NCBI GenBank assembly: GCA_965214525.1
Contig: OZ243959.1
Span: forward strand, 62,001 to 126,000
Reading direction: 5' to 3'
Source: Qipengyuania_B sp965214525
GTDB lineage: Bacteria; Pseudomonadota; Alphaproteobacteria; Sphingomonadales; Sphingomonadaceae
Length of the DNA: 64,000 nucleotides
Shown piece by piece: positions 43,276-52,460 of this stretch. Within the stretch, counting starts at the first letter, position 1. Every line of letters begins with the position of its first letter. The translations under genes were made by a program, and so were the position numbers. The notes beneath the pieces were generated by a model. It ran no database searches. It saw only the letters and a list, made by a program, of their open reading frames with translations, and was not told where the DNA came from.

Positions 43276-45015
43276 TCGATAGCTGACCGTGCAACCGGCC
43301 TGCGCGAATTGCCGGCCGATAGCGCGATTGGCGTGGGCGGAACCGGGCGACACGGCAACGCCGAAATAATTGGCGATCGGTTCGAGCGCAGTGCGGCCCA
43401 CGATCGCCACCGAAGAACCGTCAGCGCAGATCGCCTCGATCAAGTCCGGTTCGATAGCCTCGCGAAGCAGCCGCAGCGGTCGCTTGTCCAGCCCGGGCGG
43501 ATTGTAGACGAAGTCGGCCGAGAAAGGCGCGTCGTCGCCGCCAATCACGGCATAATCCGCATCGATCGCCGCGATGCTGCGCGAGGCCATCGCAGCGGGT
43601 CGGTAGAAAGCGTGCGCCATCCACAGTTGCAAGGGCAACAGCAACGCCAGCCCCGCCAGCGAACTGCGTATCAGAAGTGGCCTCCACCGGCTTTGGCCGG
43701 TCACCATTGATCGCCAGCCATACACGGCCAGGATGATGCAATTGCCGATCAGCCCATGCAGGTAGCGATAGCCAAAGCCATGACCCTGATAGGGCAGGAT
43801 CACGGTCATCACCACATTGGTGAGTATCACCCCCGCGGCAAGCGCCCCGGCAAGGCGATCATGCCGCGCGATCCGCATTCCGGCAAGAACGAGCGGCAGC
43901 AGCAACAGGTGCTGCCACGCCGCGAAGCGCAGCAGATTGGCGATCATGTCGATCAAACCCGCCGCGTCAAGCTGCTGCACGGTCGTTGTCAGCCGGGTGA
44001 GATAATCGATCCCTGCGGGCTGCCGCGCATCGGCGGCGGCCTGAGCCAGATTCCACGTCCATTCCGGCCATGACAGCCAGAACAGGCCGATCACGGCGTA
44101 GCCGAGCGCGAACAGGATCGCACGCGGCCATTCCTGTTTACACATGACGAGCAGGAACAGCAGCGGAGCGGCGAACAAGGGATGCATCAACGGCTGGTGC
44201 AGTCCCACAGCAACGAAGGCCACCAGCAGCGCGGCTATGTCGGCCCACCAGGTGCGGTGCAGGAACAGCCACAACCAGACGAGATTGCAGGCCAGATGCG
44301 CTGGCATCGCATAGGCGGTCATTCCGGTGACGAGAACCTGCGCCGATCCGAGGTAGAGGGTTAGCGCGACGATCCGCGCTTCGCGATCGTCGGGCCAGAT
44401 GCGCGCCGCGCTTGCCCACAGCGCCACCGCGCCGATCGCCGTCATGACGGGTTCGACAAGAGCCGCCGCCGCAAACGTCCCGGCGATGGCGCGCAACGCG
44501 GCATTTCCCGGCAGATAGGCCGATACCCATGCGGCGCGCTGCTCGGCCGGGACAATGAAGGTGGTGTTGAGCGCGGCGGAATGATCGCGCCAGAATGCCG
44601 GCAGCGGCTGGACGAGTCGCCCCTGGGCAAAGATCGCCGCATCGAAGGTGGCCATCTGTTCATCGCGGCTCAAATCGTAACCGGCCAGGATGGCGTAATG
44701 CCCGATCAGGCACAGGATGAACATCGCCCCGCCAGCCGCCCATGGCGCGTAGTTCCCGATCGCGAATGGTGCTGCGCCCTTCAGCCCGCAGGTGGAGGCG
44801 AGCAGGATGCCCACCCCAGCCAGCAGCAGCCAGCGATCCTGGCGCGCCAGATAAAACAGGGTTAGATCGTAGGAACTTGCGGTAAGCGAGATGGTGAAGG
44901 CCAGCAGAGCCGCGAACACGATCGGGCCGAGCACCGCGCGGATAGGGTCCAGCCCCATCTCCGCGCGGCCATGGGTTTTGTCCTTCACTGCCATTCGCGC
45001 CACCGGCCGATCCAT
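43255..45015 (-). CDS. Polytopic membrane protein, possible GT-C glycosyltransferase
   Basis: A 586-residue protein with about 10-12 membrane helices in the first 460 residues and a soluble C-terminal region. After the third helix, near residue 115, comes YDLSRDEQ: an acidic pair in the first large outer loop, as in ArnT/PMT-type GT-C enzymes that use polyprenyl-phosphate sugars. That, and the GT2 and GtrA genes opposite, supports a sugar-transfer role in the periplasm. Overall similarity to named families is weak and I cannot be more exact. The 3' end overlaps the GT4 gene by 21 bases. Confidence 0.6.
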   Translation of the reverse strand: MDRPVARMAVKDKTHGRAEMGLDPIRAVLGPIVFAALLAFTISLTASSYDLTLFYLARQDRWLLLAGVGILLASTCGLKGAAPFAIGNYAPWAAGGAMFILCLIGHYAILAGYDLSRDEQMATFDAAIFAQGRLVQPLPAFWRDHSAALNTTFIVPAEQRAAWVSAYLPGNAALRAIAGTFAAAALVEPVMTAIGAVALWASAARIWPDDREARIVALTLYLGSAQVLVTGMTAYAMPAHLACNLVWLWLFLHRTWWADIAALLVAFVAVGLHQPLMHPLFAAPLLFLLVMCKQEWPRAILFALGYAVIGLFWLSWPEWTWNLAQAAADARQPAGIDYLTRLTTTVQQLDAAGLIDMIANLLRFAAWQHLLLLPLVLAGMRIARHDRLAGALAAGVILTNVVMTVILPYQGHGFGYRYLHGLIGNCIILAVYGWRSMVTGQSRWRPLLIRSSLAGLALLLPLQLWMAHAFYRPAAMASRSIAAIDADYAVIGGDDAPFSADFVYNPPGLDKRPLRLLREAIEPDLIEAICADGSSVAIVGRTALEPIANYFGVAVSPGSAHANRAIGRQFAQAGCTVSYRLVDARI

Positions 45016-45193
45016 GACCGCCCCTTGAACCCGATATGGTTAAGACCGCTTTAAGGCGCACACGATGGAGCGCGATGCGTCGAATGCCGGCGCGCGAAAG
45101 GCTAAGGTGCGGACCGTGCCGCTGGCATAAAGCCCCGTGAGGCTTTGCGAAGCAGGCAAGAATTTATAAGACCATCCGAAAGGAGAGCGAACA

Positions 45194-45958
45194 ATGTCCC
45201 TATTCGACCTGACCGGAAAGGTCGCGATCATCACCGGATCGAGCCGCGGCATCGGCAAGGCCATCGCCGAGGAACTTGCCGCCCATGGCGCGCGCGTGGT
45301 CATTTCCAGCCGCAAGCAGGAGGCCTGTGAAGACGTCGCCGCCGCGATCAACGCCGAACGCGGCGACGGCAGCGCCATCGCCATCGCTGCGAGCATTTCC
45401 GACAAGGACCAGTTGCAGGATCTGTTCGCCCGCACCGGCAAGCAGCTTGGGGCGGTCGATATTCTCGTCTGCAATGCCGCCTCGAACCCCTATTACGGAT
45501 CGATGGACGGGATCGAGGACGAGCAGTTCCGCAAAGTCCTCGACAACAACATTCTTTCAAACCACTGGCTCATGCAACTGGCCCTGCCGGACATGCGCGA
45601 GAAGGGCGATGGGGCGATCGTGGTCATCAGTTCGATCGGCGGGCTGCGCGGGTCGACCACTATCGGGGCATACAATGTCTCCAAGGCTGCCGACTTCCAG
45701 CTGGTGCGCAATTATGCGCTGGAGAACGGCCAGCACGGAGTGCGCATCAACGCCATCGCTCCAGGGCTGGTGAAAACCGATTTCGCCAAAGCCTTATGGG
45801 AGAACCCCAAGGCGCTCGAGCGGACCGAAGCTGCGCTGCCCATGCGGCGGATCGGCGAACCGCGCGATATCGCCGGGGCTGCCGTGTACCTGTCATCGCC
45901 CGCGGCCAGATGGACCACCGGCCAGATGATCGTGGTGGATGGCGGCGCAACCGCATGA
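45194..45958 (+). CDS. SDR-family dehydrogenase/reductase
   Basis: ATG 45194 follows AAAGGAGAG; 254 residues. Classical short-chain dehydrogenase features: TGSSRGIG at 14-21, NAAS near 94-97, catalytic Ser near 146, Tyr160 and Lys164 (YNVSK). The Arg after the glycine motif and the Ser-Ser-Arg at about 38-40 point to NADPH. It is a single gene between the glycan block and the catabolic cluster, separated from the latter by the AT-rich gap. It may be a fatty-acid or sugar-related reductase. Relation to the catabolic cluster is uncertain. Confidence 0.85.
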   Translation: MSLFDLTGKVAIITGSSRGIGKAIAEELAAHGARVVISSRKQEACEDVAAAINAERGDGSAIAIAASISDKDQLQDLFARTGKQLGAVDILVCNAASNPYYGSMDGIEDEQFRKVLDNNILSNHWLMQLALPDMREKGDGAIVVISSIGGLRGSTTIGAYNVSKAADFQLVRNYALENGQHGVRINAIAPGLVKTDFAKALWENPKALERTEAALPMRRIGEPRDIAGAAVYLSSPAARWTTGQMIVVDGGATA

Positions 45959-46220
45959 GCGGGGCGACAAGCGGGCTGCTGTCCGGTAAGTTTGCTCTGG
46001 CAAGGGAGAGCTAGAGGTCACGAACTTGAGCACACGATCCCCACCGCGCACCAGTGCGGCTATAAAGGTCCGATCTCGATGTCCTTGGCAAAAGTCAGAG
46101 AATTGCTTGTCTTCACTTCATTGGCCAAGAGAACGTAGCTCTCTGCTTCGCAAGTCACCCTTTATCTAACCATTTAATTTAGTATAGTGATACCTTAACC
46201 AAAATATGTCGACATGAGTT
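45959..46220. other. AT-rich gap at the edge of the catabolic cluster
   Basis: A 262-base non-coding stretch between two convergent gene ends. From about 46080 to 46215 the base composition drops well below the surroundings (runs such as TTTATCTAACCATTTAATTT). No tRNA, integrase, direct repeat or strong terminator is visible. The shift may mark an old insertion junction for the catabolic genes that begin at 46221. Confidence 0.45.
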
Positions 46221-47237
46221 CTACTTGACGCTGGGCTCGTCGATCTGTAGGATTTGCTTTCCCTTGTTCTCCCCGGTGAACAGCCGGCGCAGCGTGGTCG
46301 GAGCGTTCTCGAAACCGTGTTGCACGTCTTCCCGGTAAGTGACGAGCCCTTCCGAGACCAGCCGCTCCACCCGTTTGCGGATGGCCGGGAACTCGCTAGC
46401 CCAATCGATCACGATGAAGCCTGTCATGCTGGCGCGGCGGAAGACCAGATTGAAATATTGGGCTGGTCCTGCCGGGAGGCCACCCGTCTCGTAGCGGCTG
46501 ATGCCGCCGCAGATCACGACCCGTGCACCGGTGGCAATGTTGGCCAGCATGTCGTCCAGGATTGCGCCGCCAACATTATCGAACACGACGTCGGCACCAT
46601 CGGGGCAATGCTCCCTGATCCTGGCGCGCACATCGTCCTTCTTGTAATCGATCGCCGCGGCGTAGCCAGCTTCCTCAACCAGCCAGCGGCATTTGGCGGT
46701 GCCGCCCGCGATCCCCACTGCCCGGCAGCCCGCCACCTTCGCCAGCTGCCCGACCACGGACCCTGTCGCGCCAGCGGCTCCCGACACAAGAACGGTGTCG
46801 CCCACGAGCGGCTTGCCCACCTTGAACAGGCCGCACCAGGCGGTCATTCCCGTGGTTCCCAGCACCGACAGCATCGCGGTAGGCGGCAGGGTCGTGTCAA
46901 CTGGGACCAGCCCGGATCCGTCGGACAAATGCCATTCCGTCCAGCCGGTGGTGCCCAGCACGAGATCACCTGCCGCAAAACCATCATGGCGGCTCTCCAC
47001 CACCTCGCTGATCGCGCCGCCGCGCATCACATCGCCAATCGCCAGCGGAGCGACATAGTCTGCGATGTTCTCCATCCAGCCCTTCTGAGCCGGATCAAAG
47101 CTTAGCCAAATGGTACGAAGCAGTAACTGCCCATCACTTGGCGGCGGGAGCGTCGTCTCTGCGAGCCGGAAGTCGCCATCCTCTATGCTGCGTCCGCGCG
47201 GATGGGCATTCAGCAGCCATTGCCGGGTGGTAGTCAT
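46221..47237 (-). CDS. NADP-dependent enone/alkenal reductase (CurA-like MDR)
   Basis: A 338-residue zinc-free medium-chain reductase of the CurA/prostaglandin-reductase/2-alkenal reductase group. Diagnostic segments are DPAQKGWM near 48, LSVLGTTGMTAWCGLFKVGKP near 122, the nucleotide site VSGAAGATGSVVGQLAK near 148, and DVVFDNVGG near 220. It reduces an alpha,beta-unsaturated carbonyl with NADPH. It is last in the minus-strand run TonB receptor, CoA ligase, reductase, 26 bases after the ligase gene. A relative with the same length lies at 53212. The substrate is probably an enone intermediate of the imported compound. Confidence 0.88.
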   Translation of the reverse strand: MTTTRQWLLNAHPRGRSIEDGDFRLAETTLPPPSDGQLLLRTIWLSFDPAQKGWMENIADYVAPLAIGDVMRGGAISEVVESRHDGFAAGDLVLGTTGWTEWHLSDGSGLVPVDTTLPPTAMLSVLGTTGMTAWCGLFKVGKPLVGDTVLVSGAAGATGSVVGQLAKVAGCRAVGIAGGTAKCRWLVEEAGYAAAIDYKKDDVRARIREHCPDGADVVFDNVGGAILDDMLANIATGARVVICGGISRYETGGLPAGPAQYFNLVFRRASMTGFIVIDWASEFPAIRKRVERLVSEGLVTYREDVQHGFENAPTTLRRLFTGENKGKQILQIDEPSVK

Positions 47238-47263
47238 GTTCCGTTCCCTTTTCCAAGCAGCAG

Positions 47264-48826
47264 TTAGTTGATGCGGCGATCGCCTTGCGGCCAGTACCGC
47301 TCCCTCAACTCACGCTTCAGCACCTTACCTGATGGATTGCGCGGCAGGTCGGGCACGAAGTCGATGGACTTGGGCAGCTTATAACCGGCGATGCGGGTGC
47401 GGATGTCTGCGATCAGTTCGTCTTCGCTCACAGTGCGCCCTTCAGCCAGCACGACAAGCGCCTTGACCGCTTCGCCCCATTGATCGTCAGGCACGCCGAT
47501 CACGGCCACATCGGCCACCGCCGGGTGGTCAGCCAGAGCGTTCTCGACTTCAGCGGGGTAGATATTCTCCGCGCCGGACACGATCATGTCGCGCACCCGG
47601 TCCAGCAGGTAGAGATAGCCGTCCTCGTCCAGACGGCCGGCGTCGCCGGTGTGGTACCAATCACCATCGAAGGCCGCGGCTGTATCCTCCGTCCGGTTGT
47701 GATAACCTGCCATCACGAGAGGCGAGCGCACCAGAACCTCGCCGATACCGCCAGGAGGCACATCGTGCCCATCTCCCCCCAAAATGCGCAGCTCCACCTC
47801 GGGGAAGGCCTTGCCGCAGCCCAGCATGCGCTCGGTACCACTCGGATCATGGTCCTCGGGTGGAAGGTACACCACAGTGCCGCTTGTTTCCGTCGCCCCG
47901 TACATCTGCACGAACTGGGCGTTGGGAAATTTTGCCATTATCCGCGTCAGCACGTCGAGCGGGATCGGCGACGCGCCGTAGAGCAGCTCGCGCAGGGAGG
48001 GAAAGGTCCTGCCCGCGGCGTCAGGATGGTTGAGGATCATGTTGAGCACGGCAGGCACTGCGAACATCTTGGTGATTTTGTAGGTCTCAACCGCTGCAAT
48101 CAGGTCGGCGATGTCCGGCTGCGCCAGCAGCACCATTGTCGAGCGGCCGCGCAAGCCTTGCAGCGTCCAGGCCGTGCCTCCGATATGGAACTGCGGCATG
48201 GCAACCAGCGACACGTCGGACGCATCCCATGCAGCCCAATCCTCTCCCAGCTGAGTACCTTGGCTCAGCGAGGCGCCAAGGCTGCCATGTGTCAGCATAG
48301 CGCCCTTGGGACGCCCGGTCGTGCCGCTGGTGTAAAGTTGCAGCGCAACCGTGTCGCCCGTTAGTTCAGCAAGCTGCACGTCCGGCGTCGTTTGCGCGAT
48401 CGATCGGGCGAACATCGCGCGGCCGCGATAATCGGCATCGATCAGCCAAACCGGCACCTCGGCATTTGCCTGTTCGATCAAGTCTATCCGCGCCGCTTCG
48501 CTGACCAGTAGCTCCACGCCAGAGTCGGTTAGGATGAAGTCGATTTCTGGAGGGGCAAGCCGCCAGTTGATCGCTACCAGGATGGCGCCAACACGCAGGC
48601 TGGCTTGCATGAGCACGACGTAATCTGCGCTGTTGAGGCCCAGATAACCTATACGCCCGCCCGCTCCGATGCCGTTCGCCCGCAACCAGGCCGCGCAGCG
48701 CAGCACCCGGCCGTGCAACTCGGCATATGTCACCTGTTCGCCGTTCTGAATTAGCGCGATCTGCTCGGGAACCGTCGCTGCCGCTTCTTCCGTCAGCCGC
48801 GCCAGCAAATCGACAGGCCGCTGCAT
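47264..48826 (-). CDS. Acyl-CoA ligase (class I AMP-forming)
   Basis: A 520-residue ANL-superfamily ligase. Motifs are LYTSGTTGRPKGAM near 165 (P-loop), QMYGATETSG near 305, YHTGDAGRLDEDGYLYLLDRVRDMIVSGAENIYP near 400 and LPRNPSGKVLKREL near 495 with the catalytic Lys. It activates a carboxylic acid to its CoA thioester. Its ATG overlaps the TonB-receptor stop by one base (TGATG on the minus strand), so uptake and CoA activation are coupled. The carboxylate would be the side-chain acid made by the P450 and dehydrogenases of this cluster. Chain length or ring acid cannot be told from sequence. Confidence 0.88.
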   Translation of the reverse strand: MQRPVDLLARLTEEAAATVPEQIALIQNGEQVTYAELHGRVLRCAAWLRANGIGAGGRIGYLGLNSADYVVLMQASLRVGAILVAINWRLAPPEIDFILTDSGVELLVSEAARIDLIEQANAEVPVWLIDADYRGRAMFARSIAQTTPDVQLAELTGDTVALQLYTSGTTGRPKGAMLTHGSLGASLSQGTQLGEDWAAWDASDVSLVAMPQFHIGGTAWTLQGLRGRSTMVLLAQPDIADLIAAVETYKITKMFAVPAVLNMILNHPDAAGRTFPSLRELLYGASPIPLDVLTRIMAKFPNAQFVQMYGATETSGTVVYLPPEDHDPSGTERMLGCGKAFPEVELRILGGDGHDVPPGGIGEVLVRSPLVMAGYHNRTEDTAAAFDGDWYHTGDAGRLDEDGYLYLLDRVRDMIVSGAENIYPAEVENALADHPAVADVAVIGVPDDQWGEAVKALVVLAEGRTVSEDELIADIRTRIAGYKLPKSIDFVPDLPRNPSGKVLKRELRERYWPQGDRRIN

Positions 48827-51168
48827 CAGAAGTTGAAGCCCAGTTCTACTCCGAACTGGCGCGGCGGGCGAACTCCGGAAAAGGTGAACAGGCCTGCCAC
48901 TGGAAGCGTGCTGTTGATGCCGCGATCATCCAGCAGGTTGCGGCCGAACACGGTGAGCGACACTTCCGTATTGCTCGTAAAGCCGAGGGTATAGCCAAGG
49001 CTAGCGTCCAGCAGCAGCTTGTCGTCCGTTTCGCAGCGTTTGTCGTTTGTAACATCTCCGAGCATGACCGGACGATTGGCGACGATGCAGGTGGTATAGC
49101 GGTCGAGGAATCGAAATGTGGTTGAAAAATCCACGCGGCCAGGTCCGATGTCCCGGTTGTAATCCGCTCCCACCGAAACCGTCACCGGCGGCGCACGGCG
49201 CAAGTCCAGCGTGGACACATCATCAGGGATCAGATCGCCGTTTACGTCGCGCAGGAACCGGTCGTACTCCGCATCGAGCAGCGAAAGCGCTGCGCGGAAT
49301 GACAGGTCCCGGGACGGTGCCGCGATCATCTCCAGTTCCGCGCCTTGGATAACGGCGGACGCGGCATTCTCGACCACCGTCTCTTGCGGGTTGATGGCGC
49401 TGAACGGCGGCGGGGAGGCGCGCACCACTTCCTCCTGCTTGTCGTCATACTCCGTGCGGAACAGGGCCAGATTGGTGCGCAGCTGCCGGTTGAGCCAATC
49501 CCCCTTGAAGCCGAGCTCGTAGGATCTCACCGTTTCCGGCCGGTATGGTCCTAGCGATGATGGCGTGCTCGCACGGCCATTGAACCCACCCGAGCGGAAG
49601 CCGGTGGCATAAGAGGCATAAACGAGGCGGTAGCTGTCGATCTGCCAGTCGACGCTGGCGCGGCCAGTGAACTTGTCGAATGTCTCCTCGCCCCGACACG
49701 CTGTTTCAGCAATGCCGAAGAAGATCGGACATGTGCCATCGGGGCTGAGGCCGAAATTGGTGAACAGCTCCTTGCGATCGCTCGTGTAGCGGCCGCCAAG
49801 GCCAATCGTGATCGGTCCCAGCTTGATGCGCGCGTCGGCAAACCCGGCGTAGGAACGGGAGTCGCCCTCCGTGCGCTGGAACAGGGATGTGTTCACAAAA
49901 CCAAGGTTGGTGAACTGGTCGAGGTCGTAGCTGCTGTTGAAATAGTAGGCCCCGATGAGCGCGTTTAGCCAGGGCGTTACATCGCCGCCGAAACGCAGCT
50001 CCTGGCTGAACTGATCATATTCCTGCACGCGGCGTACGTCGAAGAAGTTGATGGAGGACGCATCAAAGTCGAGCCGGACATCCTCGCTGTTGGTCTGATA
50101 TCCGGTTATGGAATTGAGGGTGAAGCGGCCGAACTCGATCGACACCTGACCCGTCAGGGAATCCGACTTATTGCGCAGCGGCGTCTCGATATTCTGAAAG
50201 ATGGTGTACAATCCGCGGTCCGGCAGAGCGGAACGGCCGCATTCCTCGTCGGGGATGCCGAAAGCGCGCACCAGCCCTACCTGCGGCACCGGCACTTGGA
50301 GGCAGATAAGATCGCGATTGTCGGACAAGGATGCCACGACGGTCTCGCCCTTCTGATCGACATGCTCGTAATTGATGAGCGCCTCGATGGTGTCAGTCGG
50401 CGTGATCAGCGCGGTGATCCCCGCGGTGATCAATCGGTTCTTGCCTGCCGTGCGGTTGAGCGTCTGATTAAACAGGTATCCCTCAGTTTCGTCATATAAC
50501 AGGTAAGGTCGGGCCGATACGATGCCGCCGATCAGGGGCGTGTCGACGGCAAGCCGACCGCGATAGGTGTCGAAGTCGGCATATCCCACGATGCCTTCAA
50601 CGCCGAACATGCCGGTCGGGCGGCGGCGCGTTACGCTGATGACGCCGGCAATGGTGTTACGGCCGAACAGAGTGCCTTGTGGCCCGCGCAGCACCTCCAC
50701 CGATTCCAGGTTGAAGGTGTCGAGCAGTTGGCCGGTGTTGGTGCCGATCACCACACCATCGACCACCACGCCGACTGCCGGGTCAAAACTCTTTTCGATA
50801 TCCTCGAACGAGATGCCGCGGATCGAGATCGCGGCGGCGCTGGGCCCGGCGTTCACCTCGTCGACCACCAGGCTCGGCACACGCCCTGCAATGTCGCGGA
50901 TATCCTTCAGCGCGGGATCTTCGAGCGAAGTCTGGTCCAGCGCCGTCACGGCAACGGGCACGGACTGGATGGAGTCATCGCGCCGCTGCGCTGTCACCAC
51001 GATTTCGCGGATCGCACCTGTGTCGCCGATAGCGTCATCGTCAGCCGCCGCCGCAGCCGGAGAAATGGGGTCGGGATCCAGAACGGTTTGTTGTGCCACT
51101 GCCGGAGAGGCCGCGAGGCTTATGGCCAACGCTGTGACACTGCCAGCCCAGCTGGTGAAATACGTCAT
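48826..51168 (-). CDS. TonB-dependent receptor of the catabolic cluster
   Basis: ATG 51168 is chosen: GAGGGG lies nine bases upstream and the signal peptide begins there; ATGs at 51177 and 51252 are less well placed. The 780-residue receptor has a signal ending PAVAQQ, TonB-box EIVVTAQRR, plug segments SAAAISIRGISFEDIEKS and VEVLRGPQGTLFGRNTIAGVISV, then a barrel ending FGVELGFNF. This FecA/CirA-like type is abundant in sphingomonads and often serves uptake of hydrophobic compounds. It is first of three minus-strand genes and faces the Rieske-led plus-strand run across a 207-base promoter region. Confidence 0.88.
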   Translation of the reverse strand: MTYFTSWAGSVTALAISLAASPAVAQQTVLDPDPISPAAAAADDDAIGDTGAIREIVVTAQRRDDSIQSVPVAVTALDQTSLEDPALKDIRDIAGRVPSLVVDEVNAGPSAAAISIRGISFEDIEKSFDPAVGVVVDGVVIGTNTGQLLDTFNLESVEVLRGPQGTLFGRNTIAGVISVTRRRPTGMFGVEGIVGYADFDTYRGRLAVDTPLIGGIVSARPYLLYDETEGYLFNQTLNRTAGKNRLITAGITALITPTDTIEALINYEHVDQKGETVVASLSDNRDLICLQVPVPQVGLVRAFGIPDEECGRSALPDRGLYTIFQNIETPLRNKSDSLTGQVSIEFGRFTLNSITGYQTNSEDVRLDFDASSINFFDVRRVQEYDQFSQELRFGGDVTPWLNALIGAYYFNSSYDLDQFTNLGFVNTSLFQRTEGDSRSYAGFADARIKLGPITIGLGGRYTSDRKELFTNFGLSPDGTCPIFFGIAETACRGEETFDKFTGRASVDWQIDSYRLVYASYATGFRSGGFNGRASTPSSLGPYRPETVRSYELGFKGDWLNRQLRTNLALFRTEYDDKQEEVVRASPPPFSAINPQETVVENAASAVIQGAELEMIAAPSRDLSFRAALSLLDAEYDRFLRDVNGDLIPDDVSTLDLRRAPPVTVSVGADYNRDIGPGRVDFSTTFRFLDRYTTCIVANRPVMLGDVTNDKRCETDDKLLLDASLGYTLGFTSNTEVSLTVFGRNLLDDRGINSTLPVAGLFTFSGVRPPRQFGVELGFNF

Positions 51169-51302
51169 GTCTCGCATCCCCTCTGATAGTCTGGCCCGCT
51201 TTTGCACTGGGTCCAACCCTGTCTGTGTCCGCCCGCTCTGGCTCTTGCTCAACCGACAAAAGTGACAGTCGCTTGCCTATGGCCTTGGTATAGCTTGCCG
51301 TA

Positions 51303-51315
51303 CCGTAAGTTACGG
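51303..51315. promoter_or_regulatory. Dyad in the divergent catabolic promoter
   Basis: CCGTAAGTTACGG is a perfect palindrome around a central G in the 207-base gap between the TonB receptor and Rieske genes. A wider GGTAT (51287-51291) and ATACC (51319-51323) pair surrounds it, making several overlapping dyads. It is the best candidate operator for divergent control of the catabolic genes, perhaps by the cluster's LuxR-type regulator. No other copy was found by eye before the P450 gene or luxR. Confidence 0.5.
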
Positions 51316-51375
51316 CTGATACCGTTCGGAAGGTTGGAAAGGGGCGGCGCGATTGGTACCGCAAGAGTCTTGGCC

Positions 51376-51699
51376 GTGACCACAGACGCAAGCTTTGTCG
51401 CGGTAGCACCCGCAGACCTGCACAATGGCGGTGCCCGCTGCGTCGATGTGGAAGACCGGGCGTTAATTGTGGCGCGCGATGGGGGAGGGGGTTACCACGT
51501 GTTCGACCGGCATTGCAGCCACTTGTCGCTCGACATGGCCCGCGGGCGGGTGCGCGGTACATCCTTCGTGTGCCCGCATCACGGAGCGCGCTTCGACATG
51601 GCGAGCGGCGCGGTTTTGGGTCCCCCGGCGTCCGCCCCGATCCGGTCTTACCCGACACGGGAACGCAGCGGTTGGATCGAAGCGGACCTTGGCGCATGA
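51376..51699 (+). CDS. Small Rieske [2Fe-2S] protein
   Basis: GTG 51376 is the likely start (107 residues); the frame is open further upstream but without a recognisable domain. The Rieske ligands are complete: C47-x-H49 (in HCSHLSL) and C66-P-H-H69 (in CPHHGARFD). It is a stand-alone Rieske-type ferredoxin, not an oxygenase: there is no mononuclear-iron domain. It leads the plus-strand catabolic run and could pass electrons to the P450 or to another oxygenase outside the window. Its stop overlaps the next SDR start (ATGA). A matching reductase was not seen. Confidence 0.85.
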   Translation: MTTDASFVAVAPADLHNGGARCVDVEDRALIVARDGGGGYHVFDRHCSHLSLDMARGRVRGTSFVCPHHGARFDMASGAVLGPPASAPIRSYPTRERSGWIEADLGA

Positions 51700-52460
51700 C
51701 GTCACGGCTGGACGGCAAGGTTGTAATGGTGACAGGCGCGGCCTCGGGAATCGGTGCCGCTACCGCTCGGCTCGCGAAGGAGCGCGGCGCGCAGGTGGTG
51801 GCGACCGACATCGATGGGGCTGGCGCAGGGCGGCTGGCTGACGAGCTGAAAGGATTGGGATTGACGCTGGACGTCGGCGACACGGCGCAGTGGGACGCGG
51901 CAATGGCGGATACCGTGAAGCGCTATGGCCGGTTGGACGGGCTCGTCTCCTGCGCAGGCGTCGCCAGCTTCGGCCCGCTCGTGGATCTCGGGCTCGAGGA
52001 GTTTCGGCGGGTTGCTCGGGTGCAGGTGGAGGGCACGTTCCTCGCGCTGCAGCAAGCCGCGGCGCAGATGCGCGCGCAAGCAAATGGCGGCGCGGCGCGA
52101 GGTAGCATTGTCGTGGTCTCCTCCGTCATGGCGAGCCAAGCAGCACCGGGAACTGCCACCTACTGCGCGGTGAAGGCGGCAATCTCGAACATGGCGCGGG
52201 CAGTAGGGGTTGAGTTGGGCCGGAAGGGCGATTTCATCCGGGTCAACACGGTCGCGCCCGGACCGGTGCGAACGCCCATGCTGGCAGTTGCGATCGGGGC
52301 AGAGGCGCTCGCCGACCCGGCAAAATGGCAGGATGTGCCGCTCGGCGTTCCGGCCGAGCCAGAGGATGTGGCGGAGACGATCGTGTTTCATCTATCGGAC
52401 GACGCTTCGTTCCTCACCGCTTCGCAGCTGATCGTGGATGGCGGCTGGAGCCTGACATGA
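51696..52460 (+). CDS. SDR oxidoreductase 1 of the catabolic run
   Basis: A 254-residue classical SDR: TGAASGIG at 13-20, Asp near 38 (DID, favouring NAD(H)), catalytic Tyr156 and Lys160 (YCAVK), and a C-terminal VDGGWSLT typical of 3-hydroxyacyl or hydroxysteroid dehydrogenases. ATG 51696 overlaps the Rieske stop and its own stop overlaps the next start by four bases. Probably oxidises a hydroxyl group on the cluster's substrate. The exact step is unknown. Confidence 0.87.
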   Translation: MTSRLDGKVVMVTGAASGIGAATARLAKERGAQVVATDIDGAGAGRLADELKGLGLTLDVGDTAQWDAAMADTVKRYGRLDGLVSCAGVASFGPLVDLGLEEFRRVARVQVEGTFLALQQAAAQMRAQANGGAARGSIVVVSSVMASQAAPGTATYCAVKAAISNMARAVGVELGRKGDFIRVNTVAPGPVRTPMLAVAIGAEALADPAKWQDVPLGVPAEPEDVAETIVFHLSDDASFLTASQLIVDGGWSLT

